The translations under genes were made by a program, and so were the position numbers. Below are positions 32,773 to 41,475 of a stretch of 64,000 nucleotides of DNA, piece by piece (the stretch's first letter is position 1; every line of letters starts with the position of its first letter). The stretch spans positions 345,914 to 409,913 of the forward strand of contig NZ_LMFC01000004.1 in the NCBI RefSeq assembly GCF_001426705.1. The letters run 5' to 3'. The notes below the pieces were generated by a model. That model was not told the DNA's origin and made no database searches. It was given only the letters and a program-made list of their open reading frames with translations. The stretch comes from Cellulomonas sp. Root485. Lineage in GTDB: Bacteria > Actinomycetota > Actinomycetes > Actinomycetales > Cellulomonadaceae.

Positions 32773-33468
32773 TCAGACCGGGCGCAGCTGTCCGTCGACC
32801 ATCTCCAGGACGCGGTCGCAGTGCCCGAGCACGTCGTGGTCGTGGGTGACCATGACGGTCGCGACGGAGAACTCGTGCGTCTGGTGCGCGAGCACCTCGA
32901 CGATCTCGTGGCTCCGGCGCCGGTCCAGGGCTGCCGTGGGCTCGTCGACCAGGAGCACCGACGGCGAGGCGACGAGCGCCCGGGCGATACCGACGCGCTG
33001 GCGCTCACCACCGGAGAGGCGTCCCGGGCGACGACCTGCGTGGTTCTCCATCCCCACGGCCCGGAGCAGCTCCAGCGGTAGTGTGGCGGCGCGCCGGCCG
33101 GTGATCTTCTCCACCAGCCGGAGCTGGTCGAGGGCCGTGAGGGCGGGCACCAGGTTGCCGGACTGGAACACGAAGCCCAGGTGGTCGCGTCGGAACGCCG
33201 CCAGCGCGCGCGGTGACAGCGCGATCAGGTCGGTGTCGGCCACGACGACCGATCCGGAGGTGGGCCGGGTCAGGCCGCCGGCGACGGCCAGGAGGCTGGA
33301 CTTGCCGGCGCCCGAGGGTCCGACGATCGCGATCAGCTCGCCGGGCGCGACCGTCAGGTCGACGTGGTCGAGGGCGGCGACCTGGTCGTCGCCGTCGCCG
33401 AACGTCAGGGTGACGTCGGTGAGGCTGAGGCCGGTCCGGGTGCGGGTGCTCGAGGCGGTGGTGGTCAT
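32773..33468 (-). CDS. ABC transporter ATP-binding protein (MacB/LolD type)
   Basis: This 231-residue ATPase energises an FtsX-like permease. Walker A GPSGAGKSSLL lies near residues 50-60, the Q-loop FQSGNLVPALT follows, the signature is RLSGGERQRVGIARAL and Walker B VLLVDEPTAALD. The group (COG1136) pairs with MacB/FtsX permeases and moves drugs, lipids or peptides outward or handles lipoproteins, rather than importing sugars. Its ATG overlaps the stop of the permease gene by 4 bp, so the permease is translated first. Confidence 0.9.
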   Translation of the reverse strand: MTTTASSTRTRTGLSLTDVTLTFGDGDDQVAALDHVDLTVAPGELIAIVGPSGAGKSSLLAVAGGLTRPTSGSVVVADTDLIALSPRALAAFRRDHLGFVFQSGNLVPALTALDQLRLVEKITGRRAATLPLELLRAVGMENHAGRRPGRLSGGERQRVGIARALVASPSVLLVDEPTAALDRRRSHEIVEVLAHQTHEFSVATVMVTHDHDVLGHCDRVLEMVDGQLRPV

Positions 33469-34595
33469 CGGTTCTCTCCCAGCGCGGTCACAGGGTCGAT
33501 GGAGGCGATACGAGCCGTGGCGATGGCCGCGCCGGCCAGGCCGAGCCCGAGGAGCAGGGCGGCGCCGGTCAGGACGGGACCGGACTGCAGGGCGAACGGC
33601 ATGCCGGTGCCCTCCAGGAGGCTCCCGAAGGCGAGACCCGCGCCCACGCCGACGACCAGGGACCCGGTCAGCAGGATCGCCGCCTGCAGCACACCGTCGG
33701 TGAGCAGGAAGCGCGTCGAGGCGCCCATGGCGCGCATCACGGCGAGCTCCCGAGTGCGCTGCACCGTCCACAGCGTGAAGAACGCCCCGACGACGAGCGC
33801 GGAGATGGCGTAGAGGAACGCCTTGATCATCTCCATGGTCATCGTCTCGGCGGTGTAGCCGGGGGAGGAGTCGAACGCGGCCTCGAGGGTGCGGGCGGAC
33901 GTGCCCGCTGCGGCGTCGCCCGCGGCCAGGTCCGGGACCTGACCGTCGAGCCCGCGCAGGGCGACGGCGCTGGCGACGTCGTACGCGTCCGCGTCGGCCT
34001 GCTCACCGGCCGTCACTCCGGCGTGCACCTCCTGCCAGGTGGTCAGGGGGACGAACGCGATGTCCACGTGCCCGAAGGTCCGCTGGTCCGCGGTGAAGCC
34101 GACCACGGTGAGCTCGGTGCCGAGGCGGTCGAGCGTGATGACGTCGCCGAGGTCGACGCCCGCGTCGCGCGCGGACGAGCTGAGCACGGCCTCGCCGGTA
34201 CCGGTGAGCTCGCGGCCCTCCGCGGCGGACGGTGCCACGAACCCGTCCGGCTCGACGCCGAACAGCGTGAGGTCCAGCGCGCTCCCGTCGGCGTTCTTGG
34301 CGTTGACGATCGCGGTGCCGAGCAGCTCGGCGTCCGCGACGTCGTCGCGATCCGCCCAGATCTGGGACTGGGCCCTGGTGACCTCGGACCGGGTGAAGGC
34401 CGAGTCGTCCTTCGTCCCCTCGGAGAAGGCGATGGCGCCGATCGGGCTGCGCATCAGCCCGGAGACGCCGTCGACCACCAGGCCGGAGGACAGGCCGGAC
34501 AGCAGGACCATGAGGACGGCGATGAGCGCGATGACGGCGGCCATCAGGCCGAAGCGGGTGCGCGCGAAAGCTAGCTCGCGCAGAGCGAGGAACAC
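33465..34595 (-). CDS. ABC transporter permease, FtsX/MacB family
   Basis: This 376-residue permease has one N-terminal helix (FGLMAAVIALIAVLMVLLSGL), a periplasmic MacB-PCD-like domain of about 200 residues, and three C-terminal helices ending in the FtsX domain (LAVMRAMGASTRFLLTDGVLQ). Four helices is the MacB pattern. The GTG at 34595 has a GGAGG site 6 nt upstream and is preferred over longer frames. Two matched palindromes lie 36-74 bp upstream, probably the operator of a TetR-type repressor. The substrate is not known. Confidence 0.87.
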   Translation of the reverse strand: MFLALRELAFARTRFGLMAAVIALIAVLMVLLSGLSSGLVVDGVSGLMRSPIGAIAFSEGTKDDSAFTRSEVTRAQSQIWADRDDVADAELLGTAIVNAKNADGSALDLTLFGVEPDGFVAPSAAEGRELTGTGEAVLSSSARDAGVDLGDVITLDRLGTELTVVGFTADQRTFGHVDIAFVPLTTWQEVHAGVTAGEQADADAYDVASAVALRGLDGQVPDLAAGDAAAGTSARTLEAAFDSSPGYTAETMTMEMIKAFLYAISALVVGAFFTLWTVQRTRELAVMRAMGASTRFLLTDGVLQAAILLTGSLVVGVGAGLAFGSLLEGTGMPFALQSGPVLTGAALLLGLGLAGAAIATARIASIDPVTALGENR

Positions 34596-34630
34596 CGAGG
34601 ACCTCCAGGGCGGCAGGGAGCCATGCCTTT

Positions 34631-34669
34631 CCCGACATGGTGTCGACATCTTACCGACACCATGTCGGG
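34631..34669. promoter_or_regulatory. Paired palindromic operators of the MacB-type ABC operon
   Basis: A perfect 15-bp inverted repeat (34631-34645 with 34655-34669) has a 9-bp spacer. Each arm is itself a 13-bp palindrome of the form CGACAnnnTGTCG (34633-34645 and 34655-34667), with centres 22 bp apart, two helical turns. Two repressor dimers on the same DNA face are expected; the nearby TetR is the best candidate. Confidence 0.75.
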
Positions 34670-34726
34670 ATACTCCCTGCAGACCGCGAGGGATCGGTCA
34701 CACAGCGCGGCGCGCGCTCGGGGCCC

Positions 34727-35656
34727 TCAGCCCTTCACCGAGCCGAGCATCACGCCTGAGACGAAGTGGCGCTGGACGAACGGGTAGACGCACAGGATCG
34801 GCAGGATCGCCAGGATCATGGTGACGGCCTGGATGTTCGCCGAGATGGCGGCCGACGTGGTCCCCGCCGCCGCCGCGCTCGCCGCGGTGGTCGTCGTCGC
34901 ACCCGCGATGAGGTTGCGCAGGAACAGCGACAGCGGGAAGAGGTTGTCCTCGTCGAGGTAGAGGAACGCCGTGAACCAGTCGTTCCAGTAGGCGACCGAG
35001 TAGAACAGGATCATCGTCGCGATGACGGCCTTGGACAGCGGCAGCACGATCCGGGTGAAGATCGCGAACCAGCCCAGGCCGTCGATCTGGGCGGCCTCCT
35101 CGAGCTCGCGGGGGATGTTCTCGAAGAACGACTTCATCACCAGGAGGTTGAACACCGACAGCGCCCCGGGCAGGACGAGGGCCCACATGGTGTTCTTCAT
35201 GCCGAGCGAGGAGATGAGGACGTAGTTGGGGATGATCCCGCCGTTGAAGAACATGGTGAAGACGGCGATCCCGATCAGCGCGTTGCGGCCGCGCAGGTGC
35301 GGCTTCGAGATCGCGTAGGCGAAGGTCGTCGTGAGCACCATCGCGATGACGGTCCCGACCACCGTGTACAGCACGGTGTTGCCGTAGCTCGTCCAGAACC
35401 GGTCGTCGCCGGCCACCACGCGGTACGTCTCGAGGTTGAAGCCGACCGGCACGGCGTTCACCAGGCCGGCCTTGATCGCTCCCGAGCTGGAGAACGACTG
35501 CGCGAGCAGCGTGACGAACGGGTACAGGATCAGCAGGGTGACAAGCACCAGAGCGGTCGCGTTGAGCCCGGTGAACAGGCGGTAGCCGCGGGAGTCGCGC
35601 GGGCCGACCGGCACGCCGGCTCGTTCGTCGACCCGGGGCGTCAGATCCGTGCTCAC
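34727..35656 (-). CDS. Carbohydrate ABC permease, CUT1 LplC/YtcP type
   Basis: This 309-residue inner-membrane permease has six helices and the EAA loop (EEAAQIDGLGWFAIFTRIVLPLSK) that contacts the shared ATPase. It is of the LplC/AraQ-like group that works with an LplB permease and a large lipoprotein SBP. Start choice: GTG at 35656 gives a GTGA overlap with the upstream permease stop; the preceding GTG at 35659 is equally plausible from the ribosome-site spacing. No ATPase gene is in the operon, as is normal for CUT1 systems that share an MsmX-type ATPase. Confidence 0.88.
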   Translation of the reverse strand: MSTDLTPRVDERAGVPVGPRDSRGYRLFTGLNATALVLVTLLILYPFVTLLAQSFSSSGAIKAGLVNAVPVGFNLETYRVVAGDDRFWTSYGNTVLYTVVGTVIAMVLTTTFAYAISKPHLRGRNALIGIAVFTMFFNGGIIPNYVLISSLGMKNTMWALVLPGALSVFNLLVMKSFFENIPRELEEAAQIDGLGWFAIFTRIVLPLSKAVIATMILFYSVAYWNDWFTAFLYLDEDNLFPLSLFLRNLIAGATTTTAASAAAAGTTSAAISANIQAVTMILAILPILCVYPFVQRHFVSGVMLGSVKG

Positions 35657-36687
35657 CACAGGCTTGCTCCCACCACTCGCTTCGAGATGAAGTTCGCGGA
35701 CAGCACCATGACCAGGCCGATGACGGCCTGGAACAAGCCGATGGCTGCCGCGTAGCTCAAGTTGTTGGACACGAGGCCGACCCGGTAGAGGTAGGTCGAG
35801 ATGACGTCGGCGGTCGAGTAGGTCAGGGGCGTGTAGAGGAGCAGCACCTTCTCGAAGCCCACGTTGAGGAACAGACCGATGTTGAGGATGAGCAGCGTGA
35901 TCATCGTGGGCCGGATGCCCGGGAGGGTCACGTGCCACGTCTGCCGCCACCGGTTGGCGCCGTCGATGCGGGCCGCCTCGTACAGCGAGCTGTCGACCGT
36001 CGTGAGGGCTGCGAGGTAGAGGATCGTGCCCCAGCCGACGGTCTGCCACGCCTCGGAGCCGACGTAGATCGCCCGGAACCACTCGGGTCGCTGCAGGAAC
36101 GGGATCGCCTCACCGCCGAACCCCTCGACGATCTGGTTCACGGTGCCCTGCAGGGAGGTGAGCTGCATGACCATCCCCGCCACGATCACGATCGACAGGA
36201 AGTGCGGCAGGTACGAGATCGACTGGACGGCGCCCTTGAACCACTTCGTGCGCACCTCGTTGAGCAGGAGCGCCAGGATGATCGGCAGCGGGAAGCAGAC
36301 GAGAAGGGTGAGGCCCCCGAGGATCACCGTGTTGGTGAAGACGTGCCAGAACGTCGGGTCCTCGATGAACATGCGCACGTAGCGCAGCCCGACCCACTCC
36401 TCGCCGAAGATGCTGCCCCCCGGACGGAACCGGCGGAACGCGATGACGTTCCCGACCATCGGCAGGTAGCGGAACACCAGGAGGAACAGCAGCGGCAGGA
36501 GCGCCATCAGGTACAGCGCGCCGTCCCGCCGCAGAGCCAGGCGCCAGGGCACCTTCGCCACCTTCTGGCGTGTCGGGCGTGGTGGTCGCCGCACCGGGTC
36601 GACCGGGGGCTCTCCGGGCGTCGCGCCGATCCCCCTGGGGTCGTCGGCGACGAGCACGGCGTCCGTGCGCTCGCGCGGGATGGTCAT
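35653..36687 (-). CDS. Carbohydrate ABC permease, CUT1 LplB type
   Basis: This 344-residue permease starts with a charged cytoplasmic N-terminus of about 55 residues followed by six helices. It contains the EAA motif (YEAARIDGANRWRQTWHVTLPGI) and the LplB-typical opening LMALLPLLFLLVFRYLPM. With the LplC partner and the lipoprotein SBP it forms an importer for an oligosaccharide, probably a hemicellulose fragment given the GH51 and GH39 neighbours. A strong hairpin between the SBP gene and this gene may lower permease expression relative to the SBP. Confidence 0.88.
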   Translation of the reverse strand: MTIPRERTDAVLVADDPRGIGATPGEPPVDPVRRPPRPTRQKVAKVPWRLALRRDGALYLMALLPLLFLLVFRYLPMVGNVIAFRRFRPGGSIFGEEWVGLRYVRMFIEDPTFWHVFTNTVILGGLTLLVCFPLPIILALLLNEVRTKWFKGAVQSISYLPHFLSIVIVAGMVMQLTSLQGTVNQIVEGFGGEAIPFLQRPEWFRAIYVGSEAWQTVGWGTILYLAALTTVDSSLYEAARIDGANRWRQTWHVTLPGIRPTMITLLILNIGLFLNVGFEKVLLLYTPLTYSTADVISTYLYRVGLVSNNLSYAAAIGLFQAVIGLVMVLSANFISKRVVGASLW

Positions 36688-36708
36688 CTGTCACACCTTC
36701 CACGACCG

Positions 36709-36740
36709 CCGGTGGGGCGGCGGCGTCGCCGCCCCACCGG
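36709..36740 (-). terminator. Intercistronic hairpin between SBP and permease genes
   Basis: A perfect 14-bp stem (36709-36722 with 36727-36740) with a 4-nt loop lies between the SBP stop and the LplB start. Such hairpins act as partial terminators or RNA-end protectors, so that the binding protein is made in excess over the permeases. Confidence 0.7.
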
Positions 36741-36758
36741 ACCTCGGGCTCGGACCGG

Positions 36759-38429
36759 TCAGCCGTTGTCCTCGGCGTAGCGCTCGTGAGCGCCGTTGAT
36801 CAGGTCCAGGTAGCCCTGCAGGTTCTGCGACTCGAGCTCGCCGACGTAGGCGTCCCACTCGCTGAGCGGGCGCTCGCCGAGGATGAACCGCAGCGTGTTG
36901 GTGTCGACGGTGTCCTTGAGCGGTGTCGCGAGGAGCGAGGCCTGCTCGAGCTCGGCCTCGTCCAGAGGCGCAGGCGGGAACGGGTCGCGCGGCGTGCGCG
37001 TGGACAGGACCGAGTCGATGTACTCGACGTACTGGGGCGCGTTGTACGACTCCTTCAACGCGCGCGACTCGGTCGAGCCGGCGAGCACGTCGTTCGAGTA
37101 GCCGAGGTCCTTGAGGATGTCCGTCGGTGCGTCCGGGTTGATGCTGAAGGCGTCCAGGGAGAACGCCGGGTTCAGCGTGTACTTCCCGTCGGCCTTCGTG
37201 TAGGTCTCGCCCTCGACACCCCAGCGCAGCAGGTCGCGAGCCTCGGGGCTGTAGTACAGCCAGTCGAGGAACTGCAGCATCGCGATGAAGTTCGGGTGGT
37301 TCTTGGCCTCGGACGTGAGCATGAAGCCGTTCCAGAAGTTGCGCGGCTCGACCACCTGACCGGCCTCGCCACCCGGCGGGGCGATCTGCACGACCTCGTA
37401 GTTCCCCTTGCCGACGGTGGCGTCGAGCGCGGTGGAGAAGTCGTTGACCGTGCCGTTCGCGCCGGAGGCGGCGAAGACCTGCCCGGCGGCGAACTTCTCG
37501 GTGACCGTGCCGCTGCCGTCGTTCGCGGCGGTGAAGGACTCGGTGTCGAGCAGGCCGTCCTCGACCAGGCCGTGGAAGTACTCGACCATGTCCTTGTAGC
37601 CGTCGTTGGTGGCGGCGTAGACGAACTCGCCCTTGTCCTCGTCCCAGAACGTGCCGTTGCCGAAGCCCCAGCCGGCGACCGTGCCGAACGCGTGCGCGGC
37701 GTAGTTGAGCATCGACGCGCCCTCGAAGCCGTCGGCGAGCGGGGTGCTGTCCGGGTACTTGGCCTTGATCTTCACCAGCCCGTCGCGCAGCTCGTCCCAG
37801 GTCTCGGGGATCGGGGCGCCCACCTCGTCGAAGATGTCCTTGCGGATGAGGACCGTGAACGTGGGGACGGAGACCTCCTGCAGGCCCGGCGTCATGTAGT
37901 ACTTGCCGTCCGCCTGGCGCAGGTTGTCGACCATGTCGCCCAGGTCCCACTCCTCGACGTACTTGCGGAAGTTGGGCATGTACTTCTCGTAGTCGCTGAG
38001 CGGGAGCACCGCCCCGGAGGCCGCGAACTGCTGCTCGTCGCCCGTGTAGATGAGCGGGATGATGTCGGGCGCGTCGCCCGAGCTGATGAGCAGGCTGCGC
38101 TTCTCGACGGCGTCGCTGAAGGGGATGTTCGTCAGGTCGAGGGAGACGTTGGTGCGCTCCTCGATCTCGTCGAAGATCTCCCACGAGTCCGTGATCGGGG
38201 TCTCGGGCCAGTCCGTCCAGAGCATCGAGAAGGTCACGGGCTCGGTGGCCTTGAAGGTGGTGTCGGCGGCGTAGTCGCTCATCGACGCCGCGTCGTTCTC
38301 GCCGGCGTCGTCGTCGCCCGAGCCGCCGGAGCTGCACGCAGCCAGGCTGATCAGGGCCGTGGCCGCGACGAGCGCGGTCACGCGGTGCCGTGCGCGGTGG
38401 GTCAGGCGTGGTGCCAGGTCAAGCTTCAT
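36759..38429 (-). CDS. Extracellular solute-binding lipoprotein, LipO/CUT1 type
   Basis: This 556-residue lipoprotein is the substrate receptor of the LplB-LplC importer. The signal peptide ends in the lipobox SLAAC with Cys32, followed by an acidic Gly/Ser linker. The size, above 500 residues, and motifs such as TFSMLWTDWPETPITDSW are typical of the LipO group of family 1 binding proteins. The ATG at 38429 has an AAGGAGAG site. An operator-like palindrome lies 88 bp upstream, and the divergent LacI-2 probably represses the gene. The ligand is likely an arabinose- or xylose-containing oligosaccharide. Confidence 0.9.
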   Translation of the reverse strand: MKLDLAPRLTHRARHRVTALVAATALISLAACSSGGSGDDDAGENDAASMSDYAADTTFKATEPVTFSMLWTDWPETPITDSWEIFDEIEERTNVSLDLTNIPFSDAVEKRSLLISSGDAPDIIPLIYTGDEQQFAASGAVLPLSDYEKYMPNFRKYVEEWDLGDMVDNLRQADGKYYMTPGLQEVSVPTFTVLIRKDIFDEVGAPIPETWDELRDGLVKIKAKYPDSTPLADGFEGASMLNYAAHAFGTVAGWGFGNGTFWDEDKGEFVYAATNDGYKDMVEYFHGLVEDGLLDTESFTAANDGSGTVTEKFAAGQVFAASGANGTVNDFSTALDATVGKGNYEVVQIAPPGGEAGQVVEPRNFWNGFMLTSEAKNHPNFIAMLQFLDWLYYSPEARDLLRWGVEGETYTKADGKYTLNPAFSLDAFSINPDAPTDILKDLGYSNDVLAGSTESRALKESYNAPQYVEYIDSVLSTRTPRDPFPPAPLDEAELEQASLLATPLKDTVDTNTLRFILGERPLSEWDAYVGELESQNLQGYLDLINGAHERYAEDNG

Positions 38430-38516
38430 GTCTCTCCTTTGAGAACGTCGCGGGCGCCGTCGCCCGAGATCCATGCCGCCTTGAGGTGCGAGGGGGTCCA
38501 CACCGGTCGCGTCGCA

Positions 38517-38532
38517 ATTTTAGCGTTAAAAT
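38517..38532. promoter_or_regulatory. LacI-2 operator upstream of the CUT1 SBP gene
   Basis: ATTTTAGCGTTAAAAT is a 16-bp palindrome with 14 symmetric positions and a central CG step as in LacI-family sites. It is the most AT-rich sequence in the divergent region between the SBP gene and LacI-2. Confidence 0.7.
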
Positions 38533-38772
38533 AGGAGCAACCACTCGCAGAGTCAACCCTTTGCGCGACTGTCGTGAACCTGTGACCGACTCGTGACCGG
38601 AGGAGCTGTGGGGCGACCGGCGCGCGACGGCGCGCCCGGCCGCGTGGACGGTCGCCGGGCTTCCGGCGCGGCGCGTTTTATCGATATAGTCTGCGAACTC
38701 GCGCAGCGGCGGTCAGATGGTCGAGGCCTCGCGGGGTCTCCCGCCTGACACAATCCCCGCAGGAGGATGCCG

Positions 38773-39771
38773 ATGGTGACGATGTCCGACGTCGCGCGTG
38801 AGGCGGGCGTCTCGGTCATGACCGTGTCGAACGTGCTCAACGAACGTCTTCCGGTCGGCGGGCCGACGCGGGAACGCGTCCTGGCTGCGGTCGAAGCGCT
38901 CGGTTACGAGGTGAACCTGACCGCCCGGCACCTGCGGGCGGGCCGGACCGACACGGTCGCGCTGATCGTGCCCAGCTTCCACGACTACTTCGGCGAGGTC
39001 GCCGACGAGATCGCGCCCCTGGTCGAGGCGCAGGGGCGCCACCTCGTCCTGGAGCGGACCAGCGCGAGCCCGCAGTACGAGATGGAGGCGGTGAGCGTCG
39101 CCCGGCTCCAGCTCTACGACGGCGTCCTGCTGTCCGTGGCCGGGCTCGACCCGGAGCAGCTGAGCCGCGTGCGGACGTCGAAGCCGATCGTGCTCCTGGG
39201 CGAGCGCGACGTGCCCGCCCACTTCGACCACGTGCGGCTGGCGAACGAAGAGGGGGCCCGCCTGGCCACCGCGCACATGATCGAGCGCGGATCGCGCCGC
39301 ATCCTGGCCCTCGGCTGCACGCTCGACCGGGCGCACATGATGACGTCGGACCGGCGACTGGGCTGGGAGACCGCCCACCGCGACGCAGGCCTCCCCGTCG
39401 ACGAGCGGTACGTCGTGCCGATCGCGACGTACTCCTCGCACACCGCCCGCGCCACGCTCCACGACGTCATCGCGTCGGGCCTGCCCTTCGACGGCATCTT
39501 CGCCGCGACGGACGTCATCGCGCTCGGTGCCGTGGCCGCGCTGGCCGACCGCGGGCTGCGCGTGCCCGACGAGGTCCAGCTCGCGGGGTTCGACAACCTC
39601 GAGGTGTCGAGCTTCGTCCCGCCAGGGATCACGTCCGTCGACCCGAACCACCACGGGGTCGCCCAGCACGCCGTCGGACTGCTGCACCGGCGGATGGCCG
39701 GCGGTGACGGGCCGGCCGAGCACGTCGTCGCGCCGGTCAGCCTCGTGGTCCGCGGGTCGACCCGCCGGTAG
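38773..39771 (+). CDS. LacI-family regulator (LacI-2), beside GH51 and the CUT1 importer
   Basis: This 332-residue repressor has the N-terminal helix-turn-helix and hinge (MSDVAREAGVSVMTVSNVLNE) and a sugar-sensing core. It is divergent from the SBP-permease operon and is followed by the GH51 arabinofuranosidase gene, so it probably governs arabinan or arabinoxylan use. The ATG at 38773 has AGGAGG 6 nt upstream; the earlier ATG at 38767 directly abuts that site. A TATAGT sequence at 38685-38690 may be its -10 box. The effector is inferred to be an arabinose-type sugar. Confidence 0.88.
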   Translation: MVTMSDVAREAGVSVMTVSNVLNERLPVGGPTRERVLAAVEALGYEVNLTARHLRAGRTDTVALIVPSFHDYFGEVADEIAPLVEAQGRHLVLERTSASPQYEMEAVSVARLQLYDGVLLSVAGLDPEQLSRVRTSKPIVLLGERDVPAHFDHVRLANEEGARLATAHMIERGSRRILALGCTLDRAHMMTSDRRLGWETAHRDAGLPVDERYVVPIATYSSHTARATLHDVIASGLPFDGIFAATDVIALGAVAALADRGLRVPDEVQLAGFDNLEVSSFVPPGITSVDPNHHGVAQHAVGLLHRRMAGGDGPAEHVVAPVSLVVRGSTRR

Positions 39772-39853
39772 ATCCCAGGCGCCCGGCGCCCACCGGAGCC
39801 ACCGCAACGCCGCGGTCGTGCTCCGTCCCACCTGCCCGATCGAGAGGACCACC

Positions 39854-41383
39854 GTGAGCACCACCCCGACCGCCGTCATCGACCTCGACCTGCCGGGGGC
39901 GACGATCTCCCGGCACGTCTACGGGCACTTCGCCGAGCACCTGGGTCGCTGCATCTACGGGGGGTTCTGGGTGGGTGAGGACTCCACGGAGCCCCACGTG
40001 CGCGGCATCCGCACCGATGTCGTGGAGGCGCTGCGGGCGATCGCGATCCCGAACCTGCGGTGGCCGGGCGGCTGCTTCGCGGACGACTACCACTGGCGCG
40101 ACGGCATCGGCCCGCGTGCGGACCGGCCCCGGATGGTGAACTCGCACTGGGGCGACGTGGTCGAGGACAACGCGTTCGGCACGCACGAGTTCATGGACCT
40201 GTGCGAGCTCCTCGGGGCCGACCCGTACGTGTCGGCGAACATCGGGTCGGGCTCCGTGCGTGAGATGAGCGAGTGGGTCGAGTACCTGACCCGGGCGGAC
40301 GACTCGCCGATGGCTGCCCTCCGGCGGGCGAACGGGCGTCAGGAGCCGTGGCGGGTGCCGTTCTGGGGCCTGGGCAACGAGGCCTGGGGCTGCGGCGGGA
40401 ATCTGCGCGCTGAGCAGTTCGCCTCGCTCGCCCGGCAGTACGCGACCTACGCACGCAACCAGGGCGGCAACACGCTCACGCGGATCGCAGCCGGGGCGAG
40501 CGACGCGGACTACCACTGGACCGAGACGCTGATGCGGTCGCTGGGCGATCTCGCCGCCGACCCGGCGGCCGCCGCGGGACCGTTCCAGGCCCTGTCCCTG
40601 CACTACTACACGATGAGCGGCCCGTGGGCCGACAAGGGCGACGCGACGGCGTTCAGCACCGACGAGTGGTACGTGACGATGGCGCGTGCGCGGTACATGG
40701 ACGAGCTGCTGACCCGGCACTCGACGGTCATGGACCGGCACGACCCGCACCGCAAGGTCGGGCTCGTCGTGGACGAGTGGGGCACGTGGTGGAACGTCGA
40801 GAAGGGCACGAACCCCGGGTTCCTGTACCAGCAGAACACCCTGCGCGACGCGCTCGTGGCCGCACTCCACTTCGACGCGTTCCACGACCACGCCGACCGG
40901 GTCGTGATGGCGAACATCGCCCAGACCGTCAACGTGCTCCAGGCGATGATCCTCACGGACCCCGACACGGGCGCGCTCGTCCTCACGCCCACGTACCACG
41001 TGTTCGCGATGAACGTCGGTCATCACGACGCCGGCGCCCTCACCGTGCACCTGCGCGACGTGCCGACCCGCCACGTCGAGGGCTCCGCCGCGCTGCCGCT
41101 GGTCTCCGCGTCCGCGTCCGTCAAGGACGACACCGCGCTCGTCTCCCTGTCGAACCTGGACGCCGACGAGGACCGCACCCTCGTGCTGGACCTGCGCGGC
41201 CGGGACGTCGTGGGCCACACCGCACGCGTGCTGACGGCCGCCACGCTCGACGCGCACAACACCCCCGAGCAGCGCGACGCCGTGGCGCCCGCGTCCCACG
41301 CAGGGGTGCGGGCGCACCCGCGGGGTCTGGCGGTCGACCTGCCGGCGCACTCGTACGTCACCGTGGCGCTCGACCTCGCGTGA
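39854..41383 (+). CDS. Alpha-L-arabinofuranosidase (GH51)
   Basis: This 509-residue retaining enzyme removes arabinofuranosyl side groups from arabinoxylan or arabinan fragments. The acid/base Glu176 lies in LGNEAWGCGG and the nucleophile Glu308 in VVDEWGTWW. The N-terminal GHFAEHLGRCIYGG and RWPGGCFADDYHW blocks and the C-terminal beta-sandwich are complete. There is no signal peptide, so it acts on imported oligosaccharides. The GTG at 39854 has a GAGAGG site 6 nt upstream. It follows LacI-2 by 82 bp and may be co-transcribed with it. Confidence 0.93.
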   Translation: MSTTPTAVIDLDLPGATISRHVYGHFAEHLGRCIYGGFWVGEDSTEPHVRGIRTDVVEALRAIAIPNLRWPGGCFADDYHWRDGIGPRADRPRMVNSHWGDVVEDNAFGTHEFMDLCELLGADPYVSANIGSGSVREMSEWVEYLTRADDSPMAALRRANGRQEPWRVPFWGLGNEAWGCGGNLRAEQFASLARQYATYARNQGGNTLTRIAAGASDADYHWTETLMRSLGDLAADPAAAAGPFQALSLHYYTMSGPWADKGDATAFSTDEWYVTMARARYMDELLTRHSTVMDRHDPHRKVGLVVDEWGTWWNVEKGTNPGFLYQQNTLRDALVAALHFDAFHDHADRVVMANIAQTVNVLQAMILTDPDTGALVLTPTYHVFAMNVGHHDAGALTVHLRDVPTRHVEGSAALPLVSASASVKDDTALVSLSNLDADEDRTLVLDLRGRDVVGHTARVLTAATLDAHNTPEQRDAVAPASHAGVRAHPRGLAVDLPAHSYVTVALDLA

Positions 41384-41475
41384 CCCTACGGCGGTCGGCC
41401 GCGGCTCCAACGGAGAGTTTGCCGAACGATAGAGTGCCCGTCACAGGGCAGGTCGGTCGGCTGGAGGTGGCGGCG

